DNA from: Candidatus Hydrogenedentota bacterium
Lineage (GTDB): Bacteria; Hydrogenedentota; Hydrogenedentia; Hydrogenedentales; SLHB01
DNA length: 5,426 bases
Assembly: GCA_022706165.1 (NCBI GenBank)
Contig: JAKJDA010000221.1
Span: forward strand, 1 to 5,426
Direction of reading: 5' to 3'
Positions within the stretch are counted from its first letter, which is position 1, and every line of letters begins with the position of its first letter. The translations under genes and the position numbers were made by a program. Below, one piece after another: positions 1-5,385 of the stretch. The notes beneath the pieces are model-generated. The model had not been told where the DNA came from. It saw only the letters and a program-made list of their open reading frames with translations, and made no database searches.

Positions 1-1
1 C

Positions 2-841
2 ACGTTTGAACGCAATTTGGCGGATGCCGAGCATATGTATGAGGTGGGGTTGATCAGCAATTTCCAGGTGTTGCGGGCGCGCACGGAGCTTGGCGCGCGC
101 CGGACCGACACGGTTGCGGCGCAAAATGCGGAACGCCTTGCGTTGGCGAACGTCCGTCGGCTTCTTGCGATGCCGCAGGAGACGCCGCTTGCGCTTGCGC
201 CTGTGTTTGAGTGGTTGCCCCACGTGCCGTCTTTCGAGGATATGGTTGCGTATGCGAGCGAGCGCCGTCCGGAGTTGATTGCGTTGCGGCGGGCCGCCGA
301 AGCGGCCAAACAGGAGATCAAGCGCGTCAGAGGCGAATATTTTCCCCAGGTGGCGGCGACGGCGGATTACAAGAACACCGATGGCGGGCGTCAAGCCATT
401 CCCGATGGATGGACGGTGTCCGTGGGGGCGCAGTGGGAAATTGCGGCGGGTGGACGTCGTCGCGCCGAACGTGCCCAGGCCGAGGCGCAATTGGCGAAGC
501 TGGAGCACCAGTACGCCGACGTTTCACATCTTGTGAAACTCGACATCACCCAGTCCGCCATTCTCATCCAAGACGCGATGGCGAAGGTCCAGAGCGAGCG
601 CGGCAACGTCGATCTCGCCCGGGAAGGGTTGCGGCTCGCCGAACTCCGTTTTCAGGAGGGCGTGGGCACGCAGTCCGAGATTCTCGACGCGGAACTGGCG
701 TTGACCAGCGCCAAGACGAAGCTTGTCCAGGCGCTTCGTGATTATGCCGTGGGGCATGCCGCCCTGGAGCGCGCTACCGGCCGGAGTTGGGTTCGCGGCG
801 GGGATGAGGCGTTTCCGGCCCCTGCGGCGGGCGAACGATAG
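2..841 (+). CDS. TolC-family outer membrane efflux channel (5' end missing)
   Basis: This is the C-terminal part of a TolC/OEP-type protein, the trimeric outer-membrane and periplasmic channel through which tripartite pumps or type I secretion systems export drugs, metals or proteins. The reading frame is open from base 2, so the true start lies upstream. 279 codons are present against a usual 420-480. Two structural repeats typical of the family are visible. The first is at fragment residues about 6-34 (LADAEHMYEVGLISNFQVL), the second at about 212-241 (LAELRFQEGVGTQSEILDAE). Between them is the conserved linker 'RRPELIALRRAAEAAKQEI', a 'YFPQVAATADY' strand that begins the second barrel segment, and 'QWEIAAGGRRRAE', where the chain re-enters the long periplasmic helices. 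The short tail after residue 260 is unstructured. The transported substrate and pump partners cannot be read from this fragment; a membrane-fusion protein or inner-membrane pump would be expected upstream, outside the window. Family assignment is secure; the specific role is unknown. Confidence 0.93.
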   Translation, partial: TFERNLADAEHMYEVGLISNFQVLRARTELGARRTDTVAAQNAERLALANVRRLLAMPQETPLALAPVFEWLPHVPSFEDMVAYASERRPELIALRRAAEAAKQEIKRVRGEYFPQVAATADYKNTDGGRQAIPDGWTVSVGAQWEIAAGGRRRAERAQAEAQLAKLEHQYADVSHLVKLDITQSAILIQDAMAKVQSERGNVDLAREGLRLAELRFQEGVGTQSEILDAELALTSAKTKLVQALRDYAVGHAALERATGRSWVRGGDEAFPAPAAGER

Positions 842-851
842 GGACGTAGTG

Positions 852-890
852 CGCGCCTGTGCCCGAGCGGACGGAGAGGGGCGCGTTTTT
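852..890 (+). terminator. Possible weak intrinsic terminator after the tolC-like gene
   Basis: CGCGCC at 852-857 is perfectly complementary to GGCGCG at 880-885, and five T residues follow directly (886-890). It lies just after the stop codon of the TolC-like gene and before rsmI. The 22-nt loop is long and the stem only 6 bp, so in GC-rich DNA it could be chance. If real, it would lower but not abolish read-through into rsmI. No promoter for rsmI was recognised in the 97-nt gap. Confidence 0.3.
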
Positions 891-926
891 GCGTGCGCAG
901 ATCGGCGGCGGCAACACCTCGCCGGC

Positions 927-932
927 AAGAGG
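927..932 (+). promoter_or_regulatory. Ribosome binding site fixing the rsmI start
   Basis: AAGAGG lies 6 nt upstream of the ATG at 939. An in-frame ATG at 933 directly abuts this motif and so cannot use it. The frame is open farther upstream (to 723 and into the tolC-like gene), but the conserved RsmI N-terminus begins only at 'LYVVATPIGNL', which supports 939. Confidence 0.7.
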
Positions 933-938
933 ATGCTC

Positions 939-1775
939 ATGTCGTTGGGACGGCTTTATGTGGTTGCTACGCCGATTGGCAATCTTGAAGATATTTCTCC
1001 CCGGGCGTTGCGGGTTTTGCGGGAAGCGGACCTGATCGCGGCGGAGGACACGCGTCATTCTGCGCGGCTGCTTGAGCATTTCGGCATCCAGGCGCGTCTG
1101 GTGAGTTATCACGATCACAACGAGGCGGACCGGGCGGCGATGTTGATCGCGGCGTTGCGGTCTGGCGAGTCGGTGGCTCTGATTACGGACGCGGGGACGC
1201 CGTGCATTGCCGATCCTGGATATCGGGCGGTTCGCGCGGCGCACGACGCCGGGATTCCCGTTGTGGCCGTTCCGGGTCCGTCGGCGGCACTGGCCGCTTT
1301 GTCGGTCAGCGGGCTTCCGACCGATTCTTTTTCCTTTCATGGTTTTTTCCCGCGCAAACGAAAGCAGGCCGAGGCGCTTCTCGACGCCATGCGCGCAGGG
1401 GGGACGCATCTCTTTTTCGAGTCGCCCAACCGCTTGGTGGCCACGTTGGAGGCCTTGGAGAAGGCGGTGGGGGAGGCGTCCTGTTGCGTGGCGCGGGAGT
1501 TGACGAAGGTCTTCGAGGAGGTTGTGCCCGGATCGCCTGCCTGTTTGGTCGAACATTTCTCGGCGGCTCCGGTTCGCGGCGAGTGCGTGGTGGTGGTGTA
1601 TGCGCCTCCGACGCGGGAGGTTCCCGCTCCCGATCCGGATCTCCTGAGGGAGTTGGTCCGTGCGGCGATGCGGCGGGATGGACTTTCCCGTCGCGATGCG
1701 ATTCGGCGGGTCGCGGCGGAATTCCGGGTTCCGCGAAACGCAGTGTATGCGGCCGCCAGGGATGAGGATGCATGA
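939..1775 (+). CDS. rsmI: 16S rRNA (cytidine(1402)-2'-O)-methyltransferase RsmI
   Basis: RsmI 2'-O-methylates C1402 of 16S rRNA in the decoding centre using S-adenosylmethionine. It acts in the cytoplasm on the small subunit and helps tune P-site fidelity. The 278-aa product has the usual length and all family landmarks. The N-terminus is LYVVATPIGNLEDIS (6-20), followed by AAEDTRHSARLL (34-45) and SYHDHNE (56-62). The SAM-binding tetrapyrrole-methylase motif is ITDAGTPCIADPGY (82-95), followed by VPGPSAALAALSVSGLP (111-127) and FHGFFPRK (133-140). Then come FFESPNRL (159-166) and ARELTKVFEEV (185-195). The C-terminal segment from about 235 (LVRAAMRRDGLSRRDAIRRVA) is the small helical domain often found at the end of RsmI. 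The stop overlaps the next start codon (ATGA at 1772-1775), so the downstream PAS gene is probably translationally coupled. No missing catalytic motif was seen. Confidence 0.96.
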   Translation: MSLGRLYVVATPIGNLEDISPRALRVLREADLIAAEDTRHSARLLEHFGIQARLVSYHDHNEADRAAMLIAALRSGESVALITDAGTPCIADPGYRAVRAAHDAGIPVVAVPGPSAALAALSVSGLPTDSFSFHGFFPRKRKQAEALLDAMRAGGTHLFFESPNRLVATLEALEKAVGEASCCVARELTKVFEEVVPGSPACLVEHFSAAPVRGECVVVVYAPPTREVPAPDPDLLRELVRAAMRRDGLSRRDAIRRVAAEFRVPRNAVYAAARDEDA

Positions 1776-3046
1776 GCATGCGCACGCAAACGCCGGAGGA
1801 TTCTCGCCTTTCGTTGGTGCTGGCGGTGGAGCGGCTTGCGTTAGCGGGGCGGTATGCGTTGTATGTGCTGGCGGCCACGCTGTTCCTGGCAGGGGAGTTG
1901 GAATCCAGTCCGCTGCGCATTACGGCCATCACGTCCGCCATCTTGACGCACAATCTTCTTGTCCACTGGGTTTTTGCCTCGCGCCGGTACGAGTGGTTTT
2001 TGGGATGGACCAATTTCATCGTTCATTTCATCGAAATTTCGGTGGTGGTGGCGTTTACAGGAGCCGCCAATAGCGAAGTGTTTGCCTTGTATTATCTTTT
2101 TGTAATCGGGTTTGCCGCGTACTGTGCGGAACTCCGCAAGACGCTTGCCGCAGCGGCGTTGTGCTGTCTGAGTTTTGCGTTGATTGCGGCGATTGAGCAT
2201 CGGTGGCATGCGTCTTATGTCCTTGACGTGGGGGAGTTGGCGGTCCGGCTGGGTTTTTTCCTGGTGGGCGCTTGGCTGGTGGGGATGTTGACGGAGCGTC
2301 TGCGCCGCACCGAGGAGTCTTCTTTGTTTCGCGCCCAGGCCCTTGCCGCTTCCGAGGCGACCTTGCGCACCATTCTGGACTCTGCAGCCGATCCCATCGT
2401 GGTGTTTGATTGGAGCGAGCTCATTGTCGAGGCAAACGATCGCGCGTGCGAATTTTTCGGGTTTGCCCGGAAAGACCTGTTGGGGCTGCGTCTCCGGCGT
2501 TTCTTGTTCGACGACGGCACCTTGCCGCACAAGGCGGCGATGGTGATGTCGCGGGGCGAATACCGGGGCGAGGTCATTGTCGTCACGAAAGAGGGAGAGG
2601 AACACACGGTGGATTTTGTGTTGCGGGCGTTTATCCGCGACGGGAAAAACTACTATGTCGCCCTCCTTCACGACATCACCGATCAGAAAAATCTTCGCGA
2701 GGCCACGCGTTTGGCCAACCTGGACCTGGAGCGCTTGAACCGCGAACTCCGTCAGGTGGATGAGTTGAAGAGCCGTTTTTTGGTGACGATTTCTCAGCGC
2801 ATTCGCTCGCCGTTGTCGGCGGCGCTGGGCTATCTGGAACTGCTGTTGAACGAGGAACTCGGGGGAGTGGCGCATGATCAGCGCCGGGCCGTGCAGACCT
2901 GTCGCCGGGCGGTTCTGCGCATTTTCCGGTTCCTGGACGAGGCATTGACCCTCCCCGGGATGGATACGCAGGCGGAGATGTCCGTTTCGCCTCAGAATCC
3001 GGTCGAAGTCGAGACGCGGCACGAAAAGAATAAAGTCGCAGAATAA
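1772..3046 (+). CDS. Six-helix membrane PAS sensor with degenerate HisKA domain and no ATPase domain
   Basis: This 424-aa protein looks like a sensor histidine kinase that has lost catalysis. Residues about 24-173 contain roughly six hydrophobic membrane segments (near 25-40, 48-68, 75-97, 101-118, 122-141, 152-173). A PAS domain follows at about 193-305, with the usual start (LRTILDSAADPIVVFD), 'ANDRACEFFGF' and the closing 'LLHDITDQKNL'. A short linker (306-330) leads to a HisKA-like hairpin at about 331-392: 'ELKSRFLVTISQRIRSPLSAALGYLELLL'. In active kinases the H-box reads S-H-E-[LI]-R-[TS]-P; here it is S-Q-R-I-R-S-P, so Q342 (CAG, 2795-2797) replaces the phospho-histidine and R343 the usual acidic residue. 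The N, G1, F and G2 boxes of the ATPase domain are absent, and the protein ends after a polar tail. The sequence downstream shows no displaced ATPase fragment, which argues against a recent frameshift. The start at 1772 has AGGGA 9 nt upstream; the ATG at 1778 is an alternative. Signal and partner are unknown; it may act as a sensing scaffold or heterodimer partner. Confidence 0.88.
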   Translation: MSMRTQTPEDSRLSLVLAVERLALAGRYALYVLAATLFLAGELESSPLRITAITSAILTHNLLVHWVFASRRYEWFLGWTNFIVHFIEISVVVAFTGAANSEVFALYYLFVIGFAAYCAELRKTLAAAALCCLSFALIAAIEHRWHASYVLDVGELAVRLGFFLVGAWLVGMLTERLRRTEESSLFRAQALAASEATLRTILDSAADPIVVFDWSELIVEANDRACEFFGFARKDLLGLRLRRFLFDDGTLPHKAAMVMSRGEYRGEVIVVTKEGEEHTVDFVLRAFIRDGKNYYVALLHDITDQKNLREATRLANLDLERLNRELRQVDELKSRFLVTISQRIRSPLSAALGYLELLLNEELGGVAHDQRRAVQTCRRAVLRIFRFLDEALTLPGMDTQAEMSVSPQNPVEVETRHEKNKVAE

Positions 3047-3103
3047 AATATCGGTATTCGCTTGACAATATTTCTCGGTTGTGTGCCTTTTGCAAAATAT
3101 GGC

Positions 3104-3133
3104 TTGACAAAGGGAGGTGGGGCGTGGTATGTT
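3104..3133 (+). promoter_or_regulatory. Sigma70-like promoter of the porin gene
   Basis: A perfect -35 hexamer TTGACA (3104-3109) is followed after 18 nt by TATGTT (3128-3133), which matches four of six positions of TATAAT and is preceded by TG at 3125-3126 (extended -10). Transcription would start near 3140, leaving a leader of about 335 nt before the porin ATG. A second perfect TTGACA sits 42 bp upstream (3062-3067) but has no good -10 at normal distance. The promoter lies after the sensor stop codon, so the porin can be transcribed independently of the rsmI block. Confidence 0.65.
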
Positions 3134-3155
3134 TTCTCCTGTGTTAGGGAGAAAA
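3132..3155. repeat. Inverted repeat overlapping the -10 and expected start site
   Basis: TTTTCTCC (3132-3139) is perfectly complementary to GGAGAAAA (3148-3155), with one additional T-G pair inside and a 6-nt loop. It covers the end of the -10 box and the predicted start. It could be a repressor or activator operator, or, if the start lies at its 5' edge, a stabilising 5' hairpin on the porin mRNA. The two cannot be told apart from the sequence. Confidence 0.45.
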
Positions 3156-3251
3156 TCGCTATTTGCTTCAGGGTGACAGTCGGGGGCGGAATAGCAAGAT
3201 GGTTTTCTTCGTTATTGAGTGACGTTGGGATGTAGCGACAATAGCATCGTT

Positions 3252-3320
3252 TGTGGCCATTACTCCGGAGGCGGAAGGAGGGATGCAACAAGCCAGAGGT
3301 AATTACCTCCGCGGGCCACA
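3252..3320 (+). promoter_or_regulatory. Two-part hairpin in the porin leader, enclosing an idle Shine-Dalgarno sequence
   Basis: TGTGGCC (3252-3258) pairs perfectly with GGCCACA (3314-3320). Inside it, CGGAGG (3266-3271) pairs perfectly with CCTCCG (3306-3311), giving 13 bp in two blocks separated by a 7x2 internal loop. The apical region (3272-3305) carries the full anti-16S consensus AAGGAGG (3275-3281), but the nearest ATG (3283) is only 1 nt away and no suitably spaced start follows. The descending strand includes a perfect 14-bp palindrome, GAGGTAATTACCTC (3296-3309), which could form an alternative fold or be a DNA site. Confidence 0.5.
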
Positions 3321-3364
3321 GCAATCACGATGTGTTGGATAACACGGGGATGATGTCTCAGGGC

Positions 3365-3395
3365 GGCGCACAGGAAGAGCGATATAAAGTGCGCC
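3365..3395 (+). promoter_or_regulatory. GC-rich hairpin in the porin leader
   Basis: GGCGCAC (3365-3371) and GTGCGCC (3389-3395) are perfect complements around a 17-nt loop rich in A and G. Flanking CTC (3357-3359) and GAG (3398-3400) could extend the stem through a bulge. No T-run follows, so it is not an intrinsic terminator. It lies 80 nt upstream of the porin start. Confidence 0.4.
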
Positions 3396-3462
3396 CCGAG
3401 GCGGCAGGAGCGGCGGCAGGCGTCGCGCTTCGCCCCCCAGAACGAAATGTAACAGCAACAAG

Positions 3463-3468
3463 AAGGGA
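3463..3468 (+). promoter_or_regulatory. Ribosome binding site fixing the porin start
   Basis: AAGGGA lies 7 nt upstream of the ATG at 3476. The frame is open upstream to 3251, but only translation from 3476 gives a classical signal peptide at the N-terminus, so the extension is discarded. Confidence 0.8.
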
Positions 3469-3475
3469 TACGCAC

Positions 3476-5065
3476 ATGCGTTTAACCATGTTTATCACGC
3501 TTGTAGCGGTTTGCGCGACGTTGGCCATGCCGGCGTTCGCCGAACTGCAGACCGTCCAGGTCGGCGGTGAAATCACCATTCGCGGCAATTGGATGATGAA
3601 TGTTCCGGTTGACCCGACCTCGCTTTCTCCGGTTCCGTTCGCGAATTACCTGCGTTGGTCGGCACTCGGCCTTGCCAAGCGCCCGCTGGGTAGTTGGTCC
3701 GGCGGCAACGCTGGCATTTTCAGCGATTTTGCGTGGGATCAAGACAACAGCAACGACGCCAAGTATGTTTCGCAGCGCACGCGCTTGAACGTGAAGGCGG
3801 ATTTCACGAATGACGTCAGCGCGTTCATCGAACTCGATGCGTACAACAATTGGGGCGACAATTTCCGCTCCGATTACGTCACCGGCGCGGACAACCGTCT
3901 CGGCGACAACGTGGTTCTGTACCAGGCGTATATTGAAGCCAAGAACATGTGGGGCATTCCCCTGAGCGCCAAAATCGGTCGCCAGGAGATTTCCCTGGGC
4001 AGCGGTTGGCTTGTCGGCACGAACGAAGGCGGCGTCAACCCGACCGGTCTTTCCTTCGACGGCGTGCGCCTGAGCTACGGCGTGGACGTGTTCAGCGTTG
4101 ATGCGTTCATGGCGAAGTTGGCCGAGAACGGCGTGGTCGAACAGGACGGCGATGTCGACCTGTATGGCTTGTATGCGAGCTTCAAGGGCATCGAGGACGT
4201 CAGCTTGGACGGTTATGCCCTGTGGCTTCGTGACGCCAGCCGTTTGAACGACACGAATCTCATTTGGTTCGGCGAGTGGATCGAGAACGTACTGGGCCTT
4301 GACGACTACGATGTGACCAATCTGTACACCGTCGGCCTCCGCGGAGCCGGGACGTTGGGCCAGTTCGATTTCGAAGCTGAGTTTGCGTATCAGTGGGGCG
4401 ATGCCGGTCAAGTCGGTTTCATGTTCAATCCGCTTGTGTACGGCGACGCCGATGCCGATTTCGGCCAGTGGGCCGGCAATCTTGAAGTCGGGTACACCTT
4501 CGACATCGCCGTGCAGCCGCGCATTTTCTTGGGCGGCGCCTATTTCGGCGGCGAAGACAACCGCGACCTGACCTTCTTTCAGTGGCTGAATCCGTTCTAC
4601 AAGCCGAGCGCGAGCGTGAGCTTCAACCGTCTGTTCTCGAACTGGCAGTACAGCCCGTTCTTCGATGCGGATGGTGCGCTGAGCAACGTTTGGTTGGCCA
4701 AGGGCGGCGTCAGCATGAAGCCGATGGAGACCGTCGAAGTTGCGTTGATGGCCACGTATTTCCAGGCGATCGAAGCGTTTGACGCTCCGCTCCATGTGAA
4801 GCTTGGCCGTTATCGCGTGCCGATCCTGCCGTTCTTGAGCTTCGCGACCAGCGAAAACGACAAGGACCTGGGATGGGAAGTTGACCTGAGCGCGAAGTAC
4901 AAGTACAGCGAAGACCTGTCCTTCAAGGTGGGTTATTCGCACTTGTTCTCGGGCAAGGGCCTGACCGATGGCGCTTATGTGACGAACAACGGTCTTGCCT
5001 TTAGCGGCGGCACCGGCGACGATGACGCTGACTATGTCTATGTCGAGACGAAGCTTGCCTTCTAA
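3476..5065 (+). CDS. Alginate-export-type outer membrane porin
   Basis: This is a 529-aa outer membrane beta-barrel. Residues 1-22 are a Sec signal peptide (basic MRLT, hydrophobic core, cleavage after AFA). The mature protein begins ELQTVQVGGEITIRGNW and continues with alternating amphipathic strands, glycine and aromatic girdles and acidic loops, ending in VYVETKLAF; the terminal phenylalanine fits recognition by the Bam assembly machinery. The central block 'SAKIGRQEISLGSGWLVG' (164-181) followed by 'GLSFDGVRLSYGVDVFSVDAFMAKL' (191-215) matches the pattern of the alginate export (AlgE-like) porin family, as does 'SQRTRLNVKADF' (99-110). The family forms channels for anionic or carbohydrate solutes, but many members outside Pseudomonas have unknown substrates, so alginate itself should not be assumed. 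Codons lean to C-ending forms (GGC, AAC, GAC, TTC) and AAG more than in rsmI and the sensor gene, suggesting high expression. The gene has its own promoter, long leader and strong terminator. Confidence 0.82.
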   Translation: MRLTMFITLVAVCATLAMPAFAELQTVQVGGEITIRGNWMMNVPVDPTSLSPVPFANYLRWSALGLAKRPLGSWSGGNAGIFSDFAWDQDNSNDAKYVSQRTRLNVKADFTNDVSAFIELDAYNNWGDNFRSDYVTGADNRLGDNVVLYQAYIEAKNMWGIPLSAKIGRQEISLGSGWLVGTNEGGVNPTGLSFDGVRLSYGVDVFSVDAFMAKLAENGVVEQDGDVDLYGLYASFKGIEDVSLDGYALWLRDASRLNDTNLIWFGEWIENVLGLDDYDVTNLYTVGLRGAGTLGQFDFEAEFAYQWGDAGQVGFMFNPLVYGDADADFGQWAGNLEVGYTFDIAVQPRIFLGGAYFGGEDNRDLTFFQWLNPFYKPSASVSFNRLFSNWQYSPFFDADGALSNVWLAKGGVSMKPMETVEVALMATYFQAIEAFDAPLHVKLGRYRVPILPFLSFATSENDKDLGWEVDLSAKYKYSEDLSFKVGYSHLFSGKGLTDGAYVTNNGLAFSGGTGDDDADYVYVETKLAF

Positions 5066-5094
5066 CCGAGGGTAACGTCGATATCGGCGATTTG

Positions 5095-5131
5095 CGTGCC
5101 CGTGGGGAAACCCACGGGCACGTTTTTTTTT
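5095..5131 (+). terminator. Strong intrinsic terminator of the porin gene
   Basis: A perfect 12-bp stem (CGTGCCCGTGGG at 5095-5106, CCCACGGGCACG at 5111-5122) closes a GAAA tetraloop of GNRA type and is followed by nine T residues (5123-5131). It lies 30 nt after the porin stop codon. Confidence 0.96.
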
Positions 5132-5133
5132 GG

Positions 5134-5153
5134 GGTGCGCGAAATCGCGCGCC
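5134..5153 (+). repeat. Small GC-rich hairpin after the terminator
   Basis: GGTGCGCG (5134-5141) can pair with CGCGCGCC (5146-5153), including one G-U pair, around a 4-nt loop. It comes just after the T-run of the terminator, has no T-run of its own, and may be chance in GC-rich sequence or a backup structure that protects the 3' end. Confidence 0.3.
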
Positions 5154-5279
5154 AAGCGTTTCCGTACAAAAACGTAGAAATCCGTCGCACTGACATACCG
5201 TATTGTAGGGAATCTTTTGCGGCCGCCGTGATGGACGAGGAGTCTTTCTCTTCACAACGGGGGCCGATTTTGATGTTGC

Positions 5280-5385
5280 CTAGAGCACTTTCGCCAATTA
5301 TGCCTGCGCCATGTACGTTCACGAAACGTTGGCGAATATGCTTTTACAAGGTTGATCGTAGGCATAAAAAGCTAAACGGCTCTAG
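5280..5385. repeat. 106-bp MITE-like or palindromic repeat element
   Basis: The ends form ungapped imperfect inverted repeats of 29 bp (5280-5308 against 5357-5385, 22 of 29 identical by hand alignment). The outer CTAGAGC/GCTCTAG (7 bp) and inner TTATGCCT/AGGCATAA (8 bp) parts are perfect. A TA lies just inside each end, as expected for elements of the IS630/mariner type, but this is automatic for a palindrome and no longer target duplication is visible. TTCGCCAA (5290-5297) is also complementary to TTGGCGAA (5329-5336), crossing the inner terminal pairing. No transposase is present, and copy number cannot be judged from one window. Confidence 0.5.

Larger units (their letters stand above)
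3140..3475 (+). promoter_or_regulatory. Long, possibly structured 5' leader of the porin mRNA
   Basis: About 335 nt separate the inferred transcription start from the porin start codon, with no credible gene between. Candidate helices follow one another: 3158-3163 with 3190-3195 (GCTATT/AATAGC), 3211-3217 with 3239-3245 (7 bp, one G-U), 3252-3258 with 3314-3320 plus 3266-3271 with 3306-3311, 3332-3336 with 3341-3345, and 3365-3371 with 3389-3395. AATAGC occurs at both 3190 and 3240, so GCTATT at 3158 could pair with either. I looked for hallmarks of the TPP, cobalamin, c-di-GMP-I and fluoride riboswitches and of SRP RNA, and found no match. Single helices of 5-7 bp are expected by chance in this length; the two-part helix at 3252-3320 is the strongest. 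It may be a regulatory leader or an mRNA stabiliser. Confidence 0.45.

Noticed and set aside
723..938. N-terminal extension of the rsmI frame starting inside the tolC-like gene
   Set aside because: The extension is arginine-rich and low-complexity, overlaps a real gene in another frame, and a well-placed ribosome binding site and the conserved RsmI N-terminus both point to 939.
1841..3022. Long - strand open frame antisense to the sensor gene
   Set aside because: The + strand frame has clear membrane, PAS and HisKA features; the antisense translation is rich in R, Q and H with no domain, as expected of a mirror frame.
3199..3222. Seven-codon leader peptide (MVFFVIE) in the porin leader
   Set aside because: Only a poor ribosome binding site precedes it, and there is no run of regulatory codons or attached terminator to suggest attenuation.
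3226..3295. SRP RNA-like strings (GGGATGTAGC, GGAAGGAGGGATGC)
   Set aside because: The strings occur in the wrong order and without the symmetric domain IV loop of 4.5S RNA; coincidence of short G-rich words.
3331..3352. TPP-riboswitch-like string (GGATAACACGGGGATGA)
   Set aside because: Resembles the 3' part of a TPP aptamer only loosely; the essential upstream CTGAGA motif is absent and a porin is an unlikely target in this form.
3251..3475. N-terminal extension of the porin frame
   Set aside because: It would bury the signal peptide 75 residues inside the protein. The leader looks non-coding and a good ribosome binding site precedes 3476.
3482..5155. Long open frame (557 codons) on the - strand, antisense to the porin
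   Set aside because: It is a shadow frame produced by the strong codon bias of the porin; it runs through the terminator hairpin and its translation has no recognisable domain.
5190..5218. Possible promoter with CTGACA as -35
   Set aside because: No acceptable -10 hexamer at 16-18 nt and no gene following it.
5062..5322. 86-codon - strand frame downstream of the porin
   Set aside because: It passes through the perfect terminator hairpin and overlaps the inverted-repeat element; there is no ribosome binding site and no protein-like pattern.
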